Source: an uncultured Collinsella sp.
GTDB taxonomy: Bacteria > Actinomycetota > Coriobacteriia > Coriobacteriales > Coriobacteriaceae
Length of the DNA: 28,481 nucleotides
NCBI GenBank assembly: GCA_902470265.1
Contig: CABRFW010000003.1
Span: 1 to 28,481, forward strand
Direction: 5' to 3'
The position numbers were made by a program, and so were the translations under genes. The notes beneath the pieces were generated by a model. The model made no database searches, was not told the DNA's origin, and saw only the letters and a list, made by a program, of their open reading frames with translations. Of the stretch, positions 22,410 through 28,481 are shown piece by piece (positions within the stretch are counted from its first letter, which is position 1; the number at the start of each line of letters is the position of its first letter).

Positions 22410-22439
22410 ATCGTATTAAAGATGATTCTCATTCTCAAT
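22410..22439 (-). promoter_or_regulatory. Candidate purine-operon promoter overlapping a Fur-box-like site
   Basis: On the minus strand TTGAGA (22438-22433) and TACGAT (22415-22410) are separated by exactly 17 bp: 5/6 and 4/6 matches to the -35 and -10 consensus, pointing at the permease. Overlapping it, minus 22439-22421 reads ATTGAGAATGAGAATCATC, built of GAGAAT hexamers like classical Fur boxes. Iron or another Fur-family control of this iron-sulfur-rich operon is an inference. Confidence 0.45.
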
Positions 22440-22674
22440 AATAATTTTTTGTTATCAGACTATTCTTCAGCTGAAATAACGCATTTCCGCAGGTCAGGAA
22501 AGTGTCTGGTCAAAATACCATCTAACTTTTCTTTTGGTCAACCGTTTACCGCTAAATTCCTACCGTTCGTCTGCATTACGCAATGTACCTGCGGATATAC
22601 GAGATGATGGGCAGCGTGTTACCATGAGAAAAAATTGTTATGAACATTTCCGATTTCACCCAAAGGAGTTGCCC
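22440..22674. other. AT-rich divergent regulatory region
   Basis: Unusually AT-rich for this genome. It contains a 10-bp palindrome TTCAGCTGAA at 22466-22475, flanked by GTTATCAG at 22451-22458 and AAATAAC at 22473-22479, which together form an imperfect larger inverted repeat. No gene is seen. It must hold the promoter of the YheO-type regulator and probably its binding site. The AACAAA-N3-TTTGTT motif found before the other YheO-type gene is not present here. Confidence 0.4.
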
Positions 22675-23331
22675 GTGAACGAGACCGTACGTCGCTTTTT
22701 GCCGATGGTCGATTTTCTGGAGCAGATACTCGGCAAAAACAGCGAAATCGTGCTGCACGATTTCTCGGATCCCGACCACGCCATCGTTGATATTCGCAAC
22801 GGCATCGTGAGCGGCCGCAAGGTCGGCGGTCCCGCCACCGATCTGGCACTCAAGATCATGCACGACGCCAAGTATCGCGACCTGCCGTTTATTACGGGCT
22901 ACGAGGGGCGCGGTGCCGGCGGCAAGACGTTGGAGTCAGCGACGTACTTTATCCGCGAGAATGACGAGATCGTCGGTATGCTCTGCGTCAACACCGACCT
23001 CTCGACCGTGCGCTCCATCAACGCCATGGCGCAGCAGCTCATGGCGTGCTTCGACGCGGCGCCGACGCGCACGGAGCCCGCCCCTATCGAGGTCGAAAGC
23101 CTTTCGGAGTCCACACAGGAGCTCATCGACCGCAGCATTGCCGAGTTGCTGAGCACGCGCGGGCTGGATGTGGCGTCGCTTGGTCAGAGCGACCGCGTGG
23201 ACGTCATTCGCCACCTCAACGGCAACGGGGTGTTCATGCTCAAGGGCGCCGTGGCCTGCGCCGCCACCGCGCTGGGTATCTCGGAGCCCAGCGTCTACCG
23301 CTACCTGCAAAAAGTTCGCAAGGAGGGCTAA
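22675..23331 (+). CDS. YheO-family PAS/HTH regulator of the purine operon (probable)
   Basis: A 218-residue regulator paralogous to that at 293. It has the YheO-like PAS domain (VLHDFSDPDHAIVDIRNGIV, SGRKVGG..., then ATYFIRENDEIVGMLCVN), a linker rich in Glu/Pro, and a C-terminal helix-turn-helix (GAVACAATALGISEPSVYRY). I start it at GTG 22675 because AAAGGAG (22662-22668) lies 6 nt before it. The upstream open frame to 22534 is AT-rich and unlike the family N-terminus, although it has an ATG at 22624 without a good site. It is divergent from the purine permease, so control of that operon in response to a purine or metabolite bound by the PAS domain is the natural inference. Confidence 0.85.
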   Translation: MNETVRRFLPMVDFLEQILGKNSEIVLHDFSDPDHAIVDIRNGIVSGRKVGGPATDLALKIMHDAKYRDLPFITGYEGRGAGGKTLESATYFIRENDEIVGMLCVNTDLSTVRSINAMAQQLMACFDAAPTRTEPAPIEVESLSESTQELIDRSIAELLSTRGLDVASLGQSDRVDVIRHLNGNGVFMLKGAVACAATALGISEPSVYRYLQKVRKEG

Positions 23332-23375
23332 CGGGCAACATGAAGCGCGGCTCCACAAGCGATCCGTCACTTGAC

Positions 23376-23414
23376 AAAAGACCCTGCAGCTCGCACGCGC
23401 TGCAGGGTCTTTTT
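23376..23414. terminator. Bidirectional terminator between regulator and ridA
   Basis: Perfect 15-bp arms, AAAAGACCCTGCAGC (23376-23390) and GCTGCAGGGTCTTTT (23399-23413), with an 8-nt loop and T-runs on both strands. It serves the two convergent genes on either side. Confidence 0.95.
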
Positions 23415-23443
23415 GCATGTCATGTTTAGTTGTGGCCAACGCC

Positions 23444-23821
23444 TTAGAGAGCGGCAACGACCTCGATCTCGACCAGACCGCCAGCCGGAAGGGCGGCAAC
23501 CTGGAAGGCGCTGCGCGCGGGGAACGGGGCCTCGAACTTGGAGGCGTAGATCTCGTTCACGGCGGCGAAGTCGGCGATGTCGGCCAGGTAGACCGTGGTC
23601 TTGACGACATCGGCAAAGGTAGCGCCGGCAGCGGTCAGCAGGGCCTCGACGTTGGCGAGGGACTGCTTAGCCTGGGCCTCGACGCCCTCGGGCATCTTGC
23701 CGGTTGCGGGGTCGATGCCCAGCTGGCCGGACAGGAACACCATGTTGCCGGTCTGGATACCAGGGGAATACGGGCCGATGGCTGCGGGTGCGTTATCGGA
23801 AGACACGACGGTCTTGCTCAT
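23444..23821 (-). CDS. ridA: RidA family imine/enamine deaminase
   Basis: A 125-residue YjgF/YER057c/UK114-family protein that hydrolyses reactive enamine/imine intermediates such as 2-aminoacrylate, normally as a homotrimer. Hallmarks are SSDNAPAAIGPYSPGIQTG at the start, FLSGQLGIDPATG, and PFPARSAFQVAALP with the conserved catalytic Arg103, then an acidic residue near 118-120 (LVEIE). ATG 23821 is preceded by AAGGAG; the frame open to 23896 adds non-family sequence. It stands alone, convergent with the YheO-type regulator. Its presence next to a purine catabolic cluster may be coincidental, as RidA is a general protection enzyme. Confidence 0.93.
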   Translation of the reverse strand: MSKTVVSSDNAPAAIGPYSPGIQTGNMVFLSGQLGIDPATGKMPEGVEAQAKQSLANVEALLTAAGATFADVVKTTVYLADIADFAAVNEIYASKFEAPFPARSAFQVAALPAGGLVEIEVVAAL

Positions 23822-24121
23822 GTTTATCTCCTTACGATCAGTTGAGAAAGCGTGAGCGCGGCGTTCACACCGGGAGGCACAGTTCGGTCTGAACACCGCG
23901 CTTGATTGGGATGGTACTCAAGGTTTCTGTTTGATGCAAGAATATTATCAGCTTGCGAGAATATTTTATCGCCCAACGGTCTCCCCGAACCGCTGAACGG
24001 TTCTCATGTGGAGCAGCCAGTCCAAGCTGCTGAAGACTTTATCCCGCTTGGAGCACGGGCATCGCCTGCCGCAACGGCGCCACTATACTTTTGATTATCT
24101 GAGCATTTTGAAAGGCAGGAT
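23822..24121. other. Divergent ridA / U32 intergenic region
   Basis: Holds a 12-bp imperfect inverted repeat (GCGCGGCGTTCA at 23856-23867 with TGAACACCGCGC at 23890-23901) that would lie in the ridA 5' untranslated region. A near-direct repeat GCRAGAATATT lies at 23936-23946 and 23955-23965 where the ridA promoter should be. A TATACT -10-like hexamer near 24083 is placed for the rightward U32 gene. No gene is seen. Confidence 0.4.
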
Positions 24122-26614
24122 ATGACCGCAACCGCCAGTCGAACCACCAACCGCAGACCCGAGCTTTTGGCGCCCGCCGGAGGGCCCGAGTCCTTTGCCG
24201 CCGCACTCGCCGCCGGGGCAGACGCCATCTACTGCGGCATGGGCAGCTTCAACGCCCGCCGCAAGGCCACCAACTTTACCGACGAGGCCTTTGAGCAAGC
24301 CTGCCGCGCCGCGCATCTAGCCGGGTCGCGCGTCTACGTCACGGTAAACATCGTCATCAAACAGTCCGAGATGGGCGATGCGCTGCAACTCATCCATCGC
24401 TGCTCCACGCTGGGCGCCGACGCCTTCATTATCCAGGACTGGGGCCTGTTCTTTGAGGTCAAGCGCACCATGCCCGGCATCGAGACGCACATCTCGACCC
24501 AGGCGAACATCCACGACGACCGCGGAACCCTTTGGTGCCGTGAGCAGGGCGCCGACCGCGTGACTCTCTCGCGCGAGCTCTCCATCGACGAGATCGCCGC
24601 CATTCACAACGCCGCGCCCGATGTGGACCTCGAGGTCTTTAGCCACGGTGCCATCTGCTTTTGCTACTCGGGCCTGTGCCTGCTTTCGAGCTTTGCCATG
24701 GCGGGCCGCTCGGCCAACCGCGGCATGTGCGCCCAGCCCTGCCGCCTGCCCTACGAGCTGATCGACGAGAACGGCCGCTCGCTCTCCCCTGCCGGTCGCG
24801 AGCGCGCGCTGTGCCCGCGCGACACCAACACGTCGCAGCTTGTTCGCCGTCTGTATGACGCCGGCGCCGCATCGCTCAAGCTCGAGGGCCGCATGAAGGC
24901 CCCCGATTACGTGTATTCCATCGTCGATGTGTATCGTCACCAGATTGATGACATGCTGGCCGGGGTCGCCGTAGATAAGGACGAGGTAGCCGCCCGCCAG
25001 CGCCAGCTCAAGCGCTGCTTCAACCGCGACTTTACGCACGCCTATCAGGACGGCACCTCGGGCGACGAGATGATGAGCTATGAGCGTTCCAACAACCGCG
25101 GCCAGATCGTAGGCACGGTACTGGGCAGCCGTCTGGCCAACCGCGATGTGCGCGGCCTCAAGCCCGACGACCGCCGTCGGCGCGCCGCCATCGCCCGCAT
25201 TGAGTTGTTTGAGCCCGTGGGCAAGGGCGACCTGCTGGAGCTTCGCCACGATAACGAGTTTGACCAGTTCCTGACCACCATTGCCGCCGATGATGCCGCC
25301 GCCGGTGACATCATTGAGTGCCGCGTGCCCCGCAGCATGCCCGAGGGCTGCCGCGTCCGCGTGATTCGCAGTCAGCGCGCCATCGACGCCGCTGGCGCCG
25401 CGCTCAAGCGCGATGTGCTGCGCCGCCGAGCTGTTGACGTGTCCGTCGTGGCGCGCCTGGGCGAGCCGTTTACTGTCACACTCACCTGCTGTGACAACCC
25501 CGCGCTCACCGCCACCGCCACGGGCTTCACCGTCGAGGCCGCCAAGACCCGCGCCGTCGAGGCATCCGATCTGGTTGAGCACGTCGGGCGCATGGGCTCC
25601 TCTCCCTTTGAGGCCGCAAGCTTTGACGTTTCGCTCGACGCCGGCTGCGGTATGGGCTTTTCCGCCGTGCACAAGGTGCGCGCCGCCGCTTGTAAGGCGC
25701 TGGAAGAGGCCATTCTGGCACCGTACGAGGAGCGCGAGAAAACGCTCGAGTTGCCGGTGCTCGACAAATGTACGCGACCCATGCCCGAGCACTACCGCGA
25801 CGAGCCGCAGATCTGCGCCACCGTCAACACGCTCGAAGCCGCCGAGGCAGCTCGTGCCGAGGGCGCCACGCGCATCTATATGACCACCGATGCGCTCGAG
25901 GCCGCCGGTGTCTCCCCCGCCGATGCATTTGAGCAGGGCATCGTACCCGTACTCGACGAGGTCTGCCGCGCCGTTGACCACGTACGCGTCGATCCCTGGA
26001 TCAATGCCGGAGCCACCGTCGCCGTCGGCAATATCTCCGAGCTCGCCGTAGCCGCGCATGCCGGCGCCACGGCCGAGATTCGCTCTTGCCTGCCGGTGCA
26101 CAACACGCCCTGCATGGAGGCGCTTGCCGGGCGCGGAGCCGGTGCGTTTTGGCTCTCGCCCGAGATCACACTCGACGAGATTGTCTCGCTCGGAGCCGCC
26201 GCGCCCGCGGCTCTGGGCATCACCGTCTTTGGCCGCCCGCGCGTCATGACAAGCGAGCATTGCATTCTGCAGGTTGCCAACGGCTGCATCCACGATTGTG
26301 CCAACTGCCGCCTGCGTGCCCGCAAGCTCTCGCTCAAGAATATCGACGGAAAGGTCATGCCCGTCCGCACCGACATCCACGGCCGCTCTCGCCTGTACGA
26401 TGCCTACCCCATCGACCTCACGCCGCAGATTCCTCAGCTGCTCGATGCCGGCGTGCGTCGTCTCATGGTGGACGGAACGCTGCTCGAGGCAGATGAGGTG
26501 GGCCGTGCCGTCGCCCGCGTCCGTCGTGCCGTCGAAGCCGCGCAGGCCGGCCGCAAGCCCGCCGCCCGCCTACGCGGGGCGACCTCGGGCTGCATGTTTG
26601 TGGGAATCAGCTAA
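24122..26614 (+). CDS. U32 family protein, probable RNA hydroxylation enzyme (RlhA-like)
   Basis: An 830-residue member of peptidase family U32. The N-terminus, ELLAPAGGPESFAAALAAGA, followed by DAIYCGMGSFNARRKA, and the family signature LEVFSHGAICFCYSGLCLLSS (about 170-190) are clear, followed by NRGMCAQPCR near 200. The middle (about 380-500) resembles DUF3656. The C-terminal 230 residues form a second barrel-like module with CILQVANGCIHDCANCR. Family members RlhA and TrhP hydroxylate cytidine in 23S rRNA or uridine-34 in tRNA with an Fe-S cluster and prephenate; the conserved cysteines fit this. Peptidase activity is now doubtful for this branch. ATG 24122 has AAAGGCAGGA just upstream. It is followed 15 bp later by an RNA pseudouridine synthase gene, supporting an RNA-modification role. 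Confidence 0.88.
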   Translation: MTATASRTTNRRPELLAPAGGPESFAAALAAGADAIYCGMGSFNARRKATNFTDEAFEQACRAAHLAGSRVYVTVNIVIKQSEMGDALQLIHRCSTLGADAFIIQDWGLFFEVKRTMPGIETHISTQANIHDDRGTLWCREQGADRVTLSRELSIDEIAAIHNAAPDVDLEVFSHGAICFCYSGLCLLSSFAMAGRSANRGMCAQPCRLPYELIDENGRSLSPAGRERALCPRDTNTSQLVRRLYDAGAASLKLEGRMKAPDYVYSIVDVYRHQIDDMLAGVAVDKDEVAARQRQLKRCFNRDFTHAYQDGTSGDEMMSYERSNNRGQIVGTVLGSRLANRDVRGLKPDDRRRRAAIARIELFEPVGKGDLLELRHDNEFDQFLTTIAADDAAAGDIIECRVPRSMPEGCRVRVIRSQRAIDAAGAALKRDVLRRRAVDVSVVARLGEPFTVTLTCCDNPALTATATGFTVEAAKTRAVEASDLVEHVGRMGSSPFEAASFDVSLDAGCGMGFSAVHKVRAAACKALEEAILAPYEEREKTLELPVLDKCTRPMPEHYRDEPQICATVNTLEAAEAARAEGATRIYMTTDALEAAGVSPADAFEQGIVPVLDEVCRAVDHVRVDPWINAGATVAVGNISELAVAAHAGATAEIRSCLPVHNTPCMEALAGRGAGAFWLSPEITLDEIVSLGAAAPAALGITVFGRPRVMTSEHCILQVANGCIHDCANCRLRARKLSLKNIDGKVMPVRTDIHGRSRLYDAYPIDLTPQIPQLLDAGVRRLMVDGTLLEADEVGRAVARVRRAVEAAQAGRKPAARLRGATSGCMFVGIS

Positions 26615-26629
26615 CCGAAAGGCTTACAC

Positions 26630-27289
26630 GTGAACGAAGAACCTCAAGTCCTCTACTGCGACGCTTGGCTCATGGCCATCGACAAGCCCGCCGGCATGAT
26701 CGTCCACGGCGACGGCACCGGCGAGCGCACGCTTACCGACTACGCCAGCGACCTGCTGCTGGCCATGGGCGACGGCTTTGCCGCGACTGACATGCAGCCG
26801 CTCAACCGTCTGGACCGCAACACCACCGGCGTGGTGCTGTTTTCGCTCGACAAACAGACGCAGCCCGCTTTTGACCAGATGGTGATCGACCACGCCTTCG
26901 AAAAGCACTATCTGGCGCTGGCCGAGGGCAAGATCGACTGGAACGAGAAGCTCATCGACATGCCCATCGCCCGCGATCGCCACGATAGCCGCAAGATGCG
27001 TGTCGGCGCCAGCGGAAAGCCCTCTCAGACGCGCGTCAAGGTACTCAAGCGTCTTAAGAGTCGCCGTGGCCTGCCCACGCGCTCGTATATCGATGTCGAG
27101 TTGCTCACCGGCCGCAAGCACCAAATCCGCGTGCATCTGGCGAGCGAGCGTCATCCCCTGGTTGGCGACGACCTGTACGGAACGCCGCGCCCCTGTGGCC
27201 TGATGCTCCACGCCCACAGCGTGTCCTTTACGCATCCCGTAACCGGCGAGCACATCCACATCGAAGCCCCCTGCCCCTGGGAGCCCTAA
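26630..27289 (+). CDS. RluA-family pseudouridine synthase
   Basis: A 219-residue RNA pseudouridine synthase without an S4 domain, like RluA/RluC-type short members. The N-terminal LMAIDKPAGMIVH segment is typical, and the catalytic motif is PLNRLDRNTTG with Asp62 as the nucleophile. The usual motif is H-R-L-D-x-x-T-S-G; here the His is Asn and the Ser is Thr, which is tolerated in the family. TGRKHQIRVHLA and the closing LHAHSVSF segment are also diagnostic. The start is GTG 26630, preceded by AAAGG 7 nt away, 15 bp after the U32 gene, so the two are an operon. Its RNA target (tRNA or rRNA) cannot be read from the sequence. Confidence 0.92.
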   Translation: MNEEPQVLYCDAWLMAIDKPAGMIVHGDGTGERTLTDYASDLLLAMGDGFAATDMQPLNRLDRNTTGVVLFSLDKQTQPAFDQMVIDHAFEKHYLALAEGKIDWNEKLIDMPIARDRHDSRKMRVGASGKPSQTRVKVLKRLKSRRGLPTRSYIDVELLTGRKHQIRVHLASERHPLVGDDLYGTPRPCGLMLHAHSVSFTHPVTGEHIHIEAPCPWEP

Positions 27290-27335
27290 AGTCTGTCGAA
27301 AATGGACAGGTTTATTTTGGCAGGTTTTATCTGGA

Positions 27336-27391
27336 CAAACGTCAAAACCACCACATAGGTTCCTACCCCTTCGCGGTGGTTTTGGCGTTTG
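27336..27391. terminator. Long bidirectional terminator hairpin
   Basis: 17-bp arms at 27336-27352 (CAAACGTCAAAACCACC) and 27375-27391 (GGTGGTTTTGGCGTTTG) pair with a single T-G wobble around a 22-nt loop, between the convergent rluA-type and DeoR genes. The T-rich stretches lie inside the stem, so it can act on both strands. Upstream, at 27305-27335, two imperfect CAGGTTT(T/A) direct repeats occur. Confidence 0.8.
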
Positions 27392-27405
27392 CCCGTCCCC
27401 TGCTG

Positions 27406-28152
27406 TTAGACCGTGATGACGTTGTCCATCGACTGGTACTTGGCGGGCACCTCGCCCGCGGTGATAACCGTTGCGTCGCGGAAGTCCGCGAATTTTACGG
27501 GAGCCACCATGCCAAACTTACTGGCGTCCGAGATTACGAAGCGTTTGGCTGTATGGCGCATCGAGATACGCTTGACCTGCGCTTCCTCGATATCGGGCGT
27601 CGTAAAGCCCTGCTCGGCGGCAATGCCGTTAGAACCCCAAAAACCGCAGTTAAAGTTGTAGCGGTCTAGGGTTGCCAGAGCATCGGGGCCAACGAGCGCC
27701 TCGGTCTCGGGTTTAAGCTCGCCGCCCAGCACCACGGTGCGCATGCCGCGCACAGCGAGATGCTGAGCATGGAGCACGGAATCAGTCACATAGGTGACCG
27801 ATTCGAGATGCGGAAGATGCTCGATGAGTCTGAGCGTTGTCGAACCCGAATCGATGTACACAAAGCTCTCGGGCTCCACGAGCGCCGCGGCGCGGGCGCA
27901 GATACGCTCCTTGTCGTCGTTATGGAGATCACTGCGCTCACTGATCGTTAGGTCGCGCGTCACGTGCGCGCGCTCAAGACTTGTCGCGCCACCGTGCACC
28001 TTGGCGATGCGGTGCGCTCGGTCGAGCGTCTGCAGGTCGCGCCGAATGGTAGACGCTGTCACGCCCAGGGCCTCAGCAAGCTCCGGCACGGTAACCGAGC
28101 CAGCTCGCTGCACCATCGACACGATCGCGTTGAGCCTATCTTCCGCAAGCAT
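27406..28152 (-). CDS. DeoR-family transcriptional regulator
   Basis: A 248-residue DeoR/GlpR-type repressor. The HTH is at about residues 5-58 (RLNAIVSMVQRAGSVTVPEL ... LGVTASTIRRDLQTLDR, then KVHGGA). The DeoRC sugar-phosphate sensor domain follows, with YIDSGSTTLRLIEHL, TDSVLHAQHLA, VVLGGELKPETEALVG and the closing ISDASKFG. The ligand is typically a phosphorylated sugar or polyol. The start, ATG 28152, has GGAGGAG just upstream, inside the end of the preceding oxidoreductase gene; the gap is 3 bp, so they are co-transcribed. It likely regulates its own carbohydrate operon, which extends beyond the right edge. Confidence 0.92.
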   Translation of the reverse strand: MLAEDRLNAIVSMVQRAGSVTVPELAEALGVTASTIRRDLQTLDRAHRIAKVHGGATSLERAHVTRDLTISERSDLHNDDKERICARAAALVEPESFVYIDSGSTTLRLIEHLPHLESVTYVTDSVLHAQHLAVRGMRTVVLGGELKPETEALVGPDALATLDRYNFNCGFWGSNGIAAEQGFTTPDIEEAQVKRISMRHTAKRFVISDASKFGMVAPVKFADFRDATVITAGEVPAKYQSMDNVITV

Positions 28153-28155
28153 CGC

Positions 28156-28481
28156 TTACTCCTCCTCGGGGTACACAACTCCCCAGTCGGCGCGGAGCTT
28201 GGTCATAAGCTCCATAACATCAGAAGCATAGCCCAGAAGCTCACGCTTCGAATCATCGCCGGCAACGGCCCTCTCCAGGTCGGCCATCTCGTAGCACAGA
28301 GCGTATGCCTCGGTGCCAGCGTGGACCTCCTCACGGTGACCGTCTGCAGTCCACACGATGGTCGCGTGATCGGCACGCGGATAATCGTTGACCTCGATAT
28401 AGCACTTGTCGAAGCTAATGACCGAACGCTTGGGCTGCTTGGAGTGGAGCGTAAGGCTCACCACGCCCAGCTGCTGTTCGG
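28156..28481 (-). CDS. Gfo/Idh/MocA-family oxidoreductase, C-terminal part (cut by window edge)
   Basis: The minus-strand frame is open from the window edge to the TAA at 28158-28156 and encodes the last 107 residues of a protein. The segment QQLGVVSLTLHSKQPKRSVI, then SFDKCYIEVNDYPRADHATI, has the typical C-terminal beta-sheet pattern of Gfo/Idh/MocA NAD(P)-dependent dehydrogenases, ending in YEMADLERAVAG and PEEE. The NAD-binding N-terminus lies outside the window. It would act on a sugar or inositol-like substrate. It is directly followed, 3 bp later, by the DeoR regulator. Confidence 0.75.
   Translation of the reverse strand, partial: EQQLGVVSLTLHSKQPKRSVISFDKCYIEVNDYPRADHATIVWTADGHREEVHAGTEAYALCYEMADLERAVAGDDSKRELLGYASDVMELMTKLRADWGVVYPEEE

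Noticed and set aside
24317..26380. A 687-codon frame antisense to the U32 gene
   Set aside because: Same reason: the sense strand encodes a clear U32 protein with all signatures.

Overview
The window most resembles a gut Actinobacterium of the Collinsella / Coriobacteriia type. The core genes are GC-rich with strong third-position GC. The gene set fits that group: two YheO-type PAS/HTH regulators, a DeoR regulator beside a Gfo/Idh/MocA oxidoreductase, DUF4143 and DUF234 ATPases, and a strictly anaerobic selenium-dependent molybdenum hydroxylase cluster. This assignment rests on gene content and composition, not on a database search.

Layout. Bases 1-2056 hold the start of a leftward gene (5 codons), a divergent YheO-family regulator behind two matching palindromes, and a proline/alanine-rich single-pass membrane protein. 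Bases 2057-2859 hold a triple 33-bp-spaced motif, a highly structured 200-nt leader and a 140-aa unknown protein. Bases 2983-6242 form an island that looks like a restriction-modification module: a C5-cytosine methyltransferase transcribed away from a small Xre-type regulator and a translationally coupled 603-aa unknown protein, with a perfect 12-bp-arm palindrome between them. Bases 6243-9718 hold decayed remnants, a coiled-coil unknown protein and a DEDDh exonuclease. A truncated copy of the exonuclease's 3' end lies on the other side of the unknown gene, forming direct repeats 1730 bp apart. Bases 9719-12682 hold two leftward ATPases (AAA-DUF4143 and ATPase-DUF234), each preceded by a striking repeat: six elements at an exact 23-bp period, and a perfect 23-bp inverted repeat.

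Bases 12848-22438 form the metabolic heart: a leftward operon of an NCS2 purine permease, SsnA (amidohydrolase), YgfK (large Fe-S/flavin oxidoreductase), a polyferredoxin and a fused selenium-dependent xanthine dehydrogenase, closed by a strong terminator. Together they would import a purine, deaminate it, and hydroxylate or reduce it with electrons passing through the ferredoxin and YgfK. A second YheO-family regulator is divergent from the operon. A candidate promoter for the operon overlaps a Fur-box-like sequence.

Bases 23376-28481 hold RidA, a U32-family protein in an operon with an RluA-type pseudouridine synthase, and a DeoR regulator following a Gfo/Idh/MocA oxidoreductase cut by the window edge. 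Long perfect bidirectional terminators separate the convergent pairs. No tRNA, rRNA or CRISPR array was seen.
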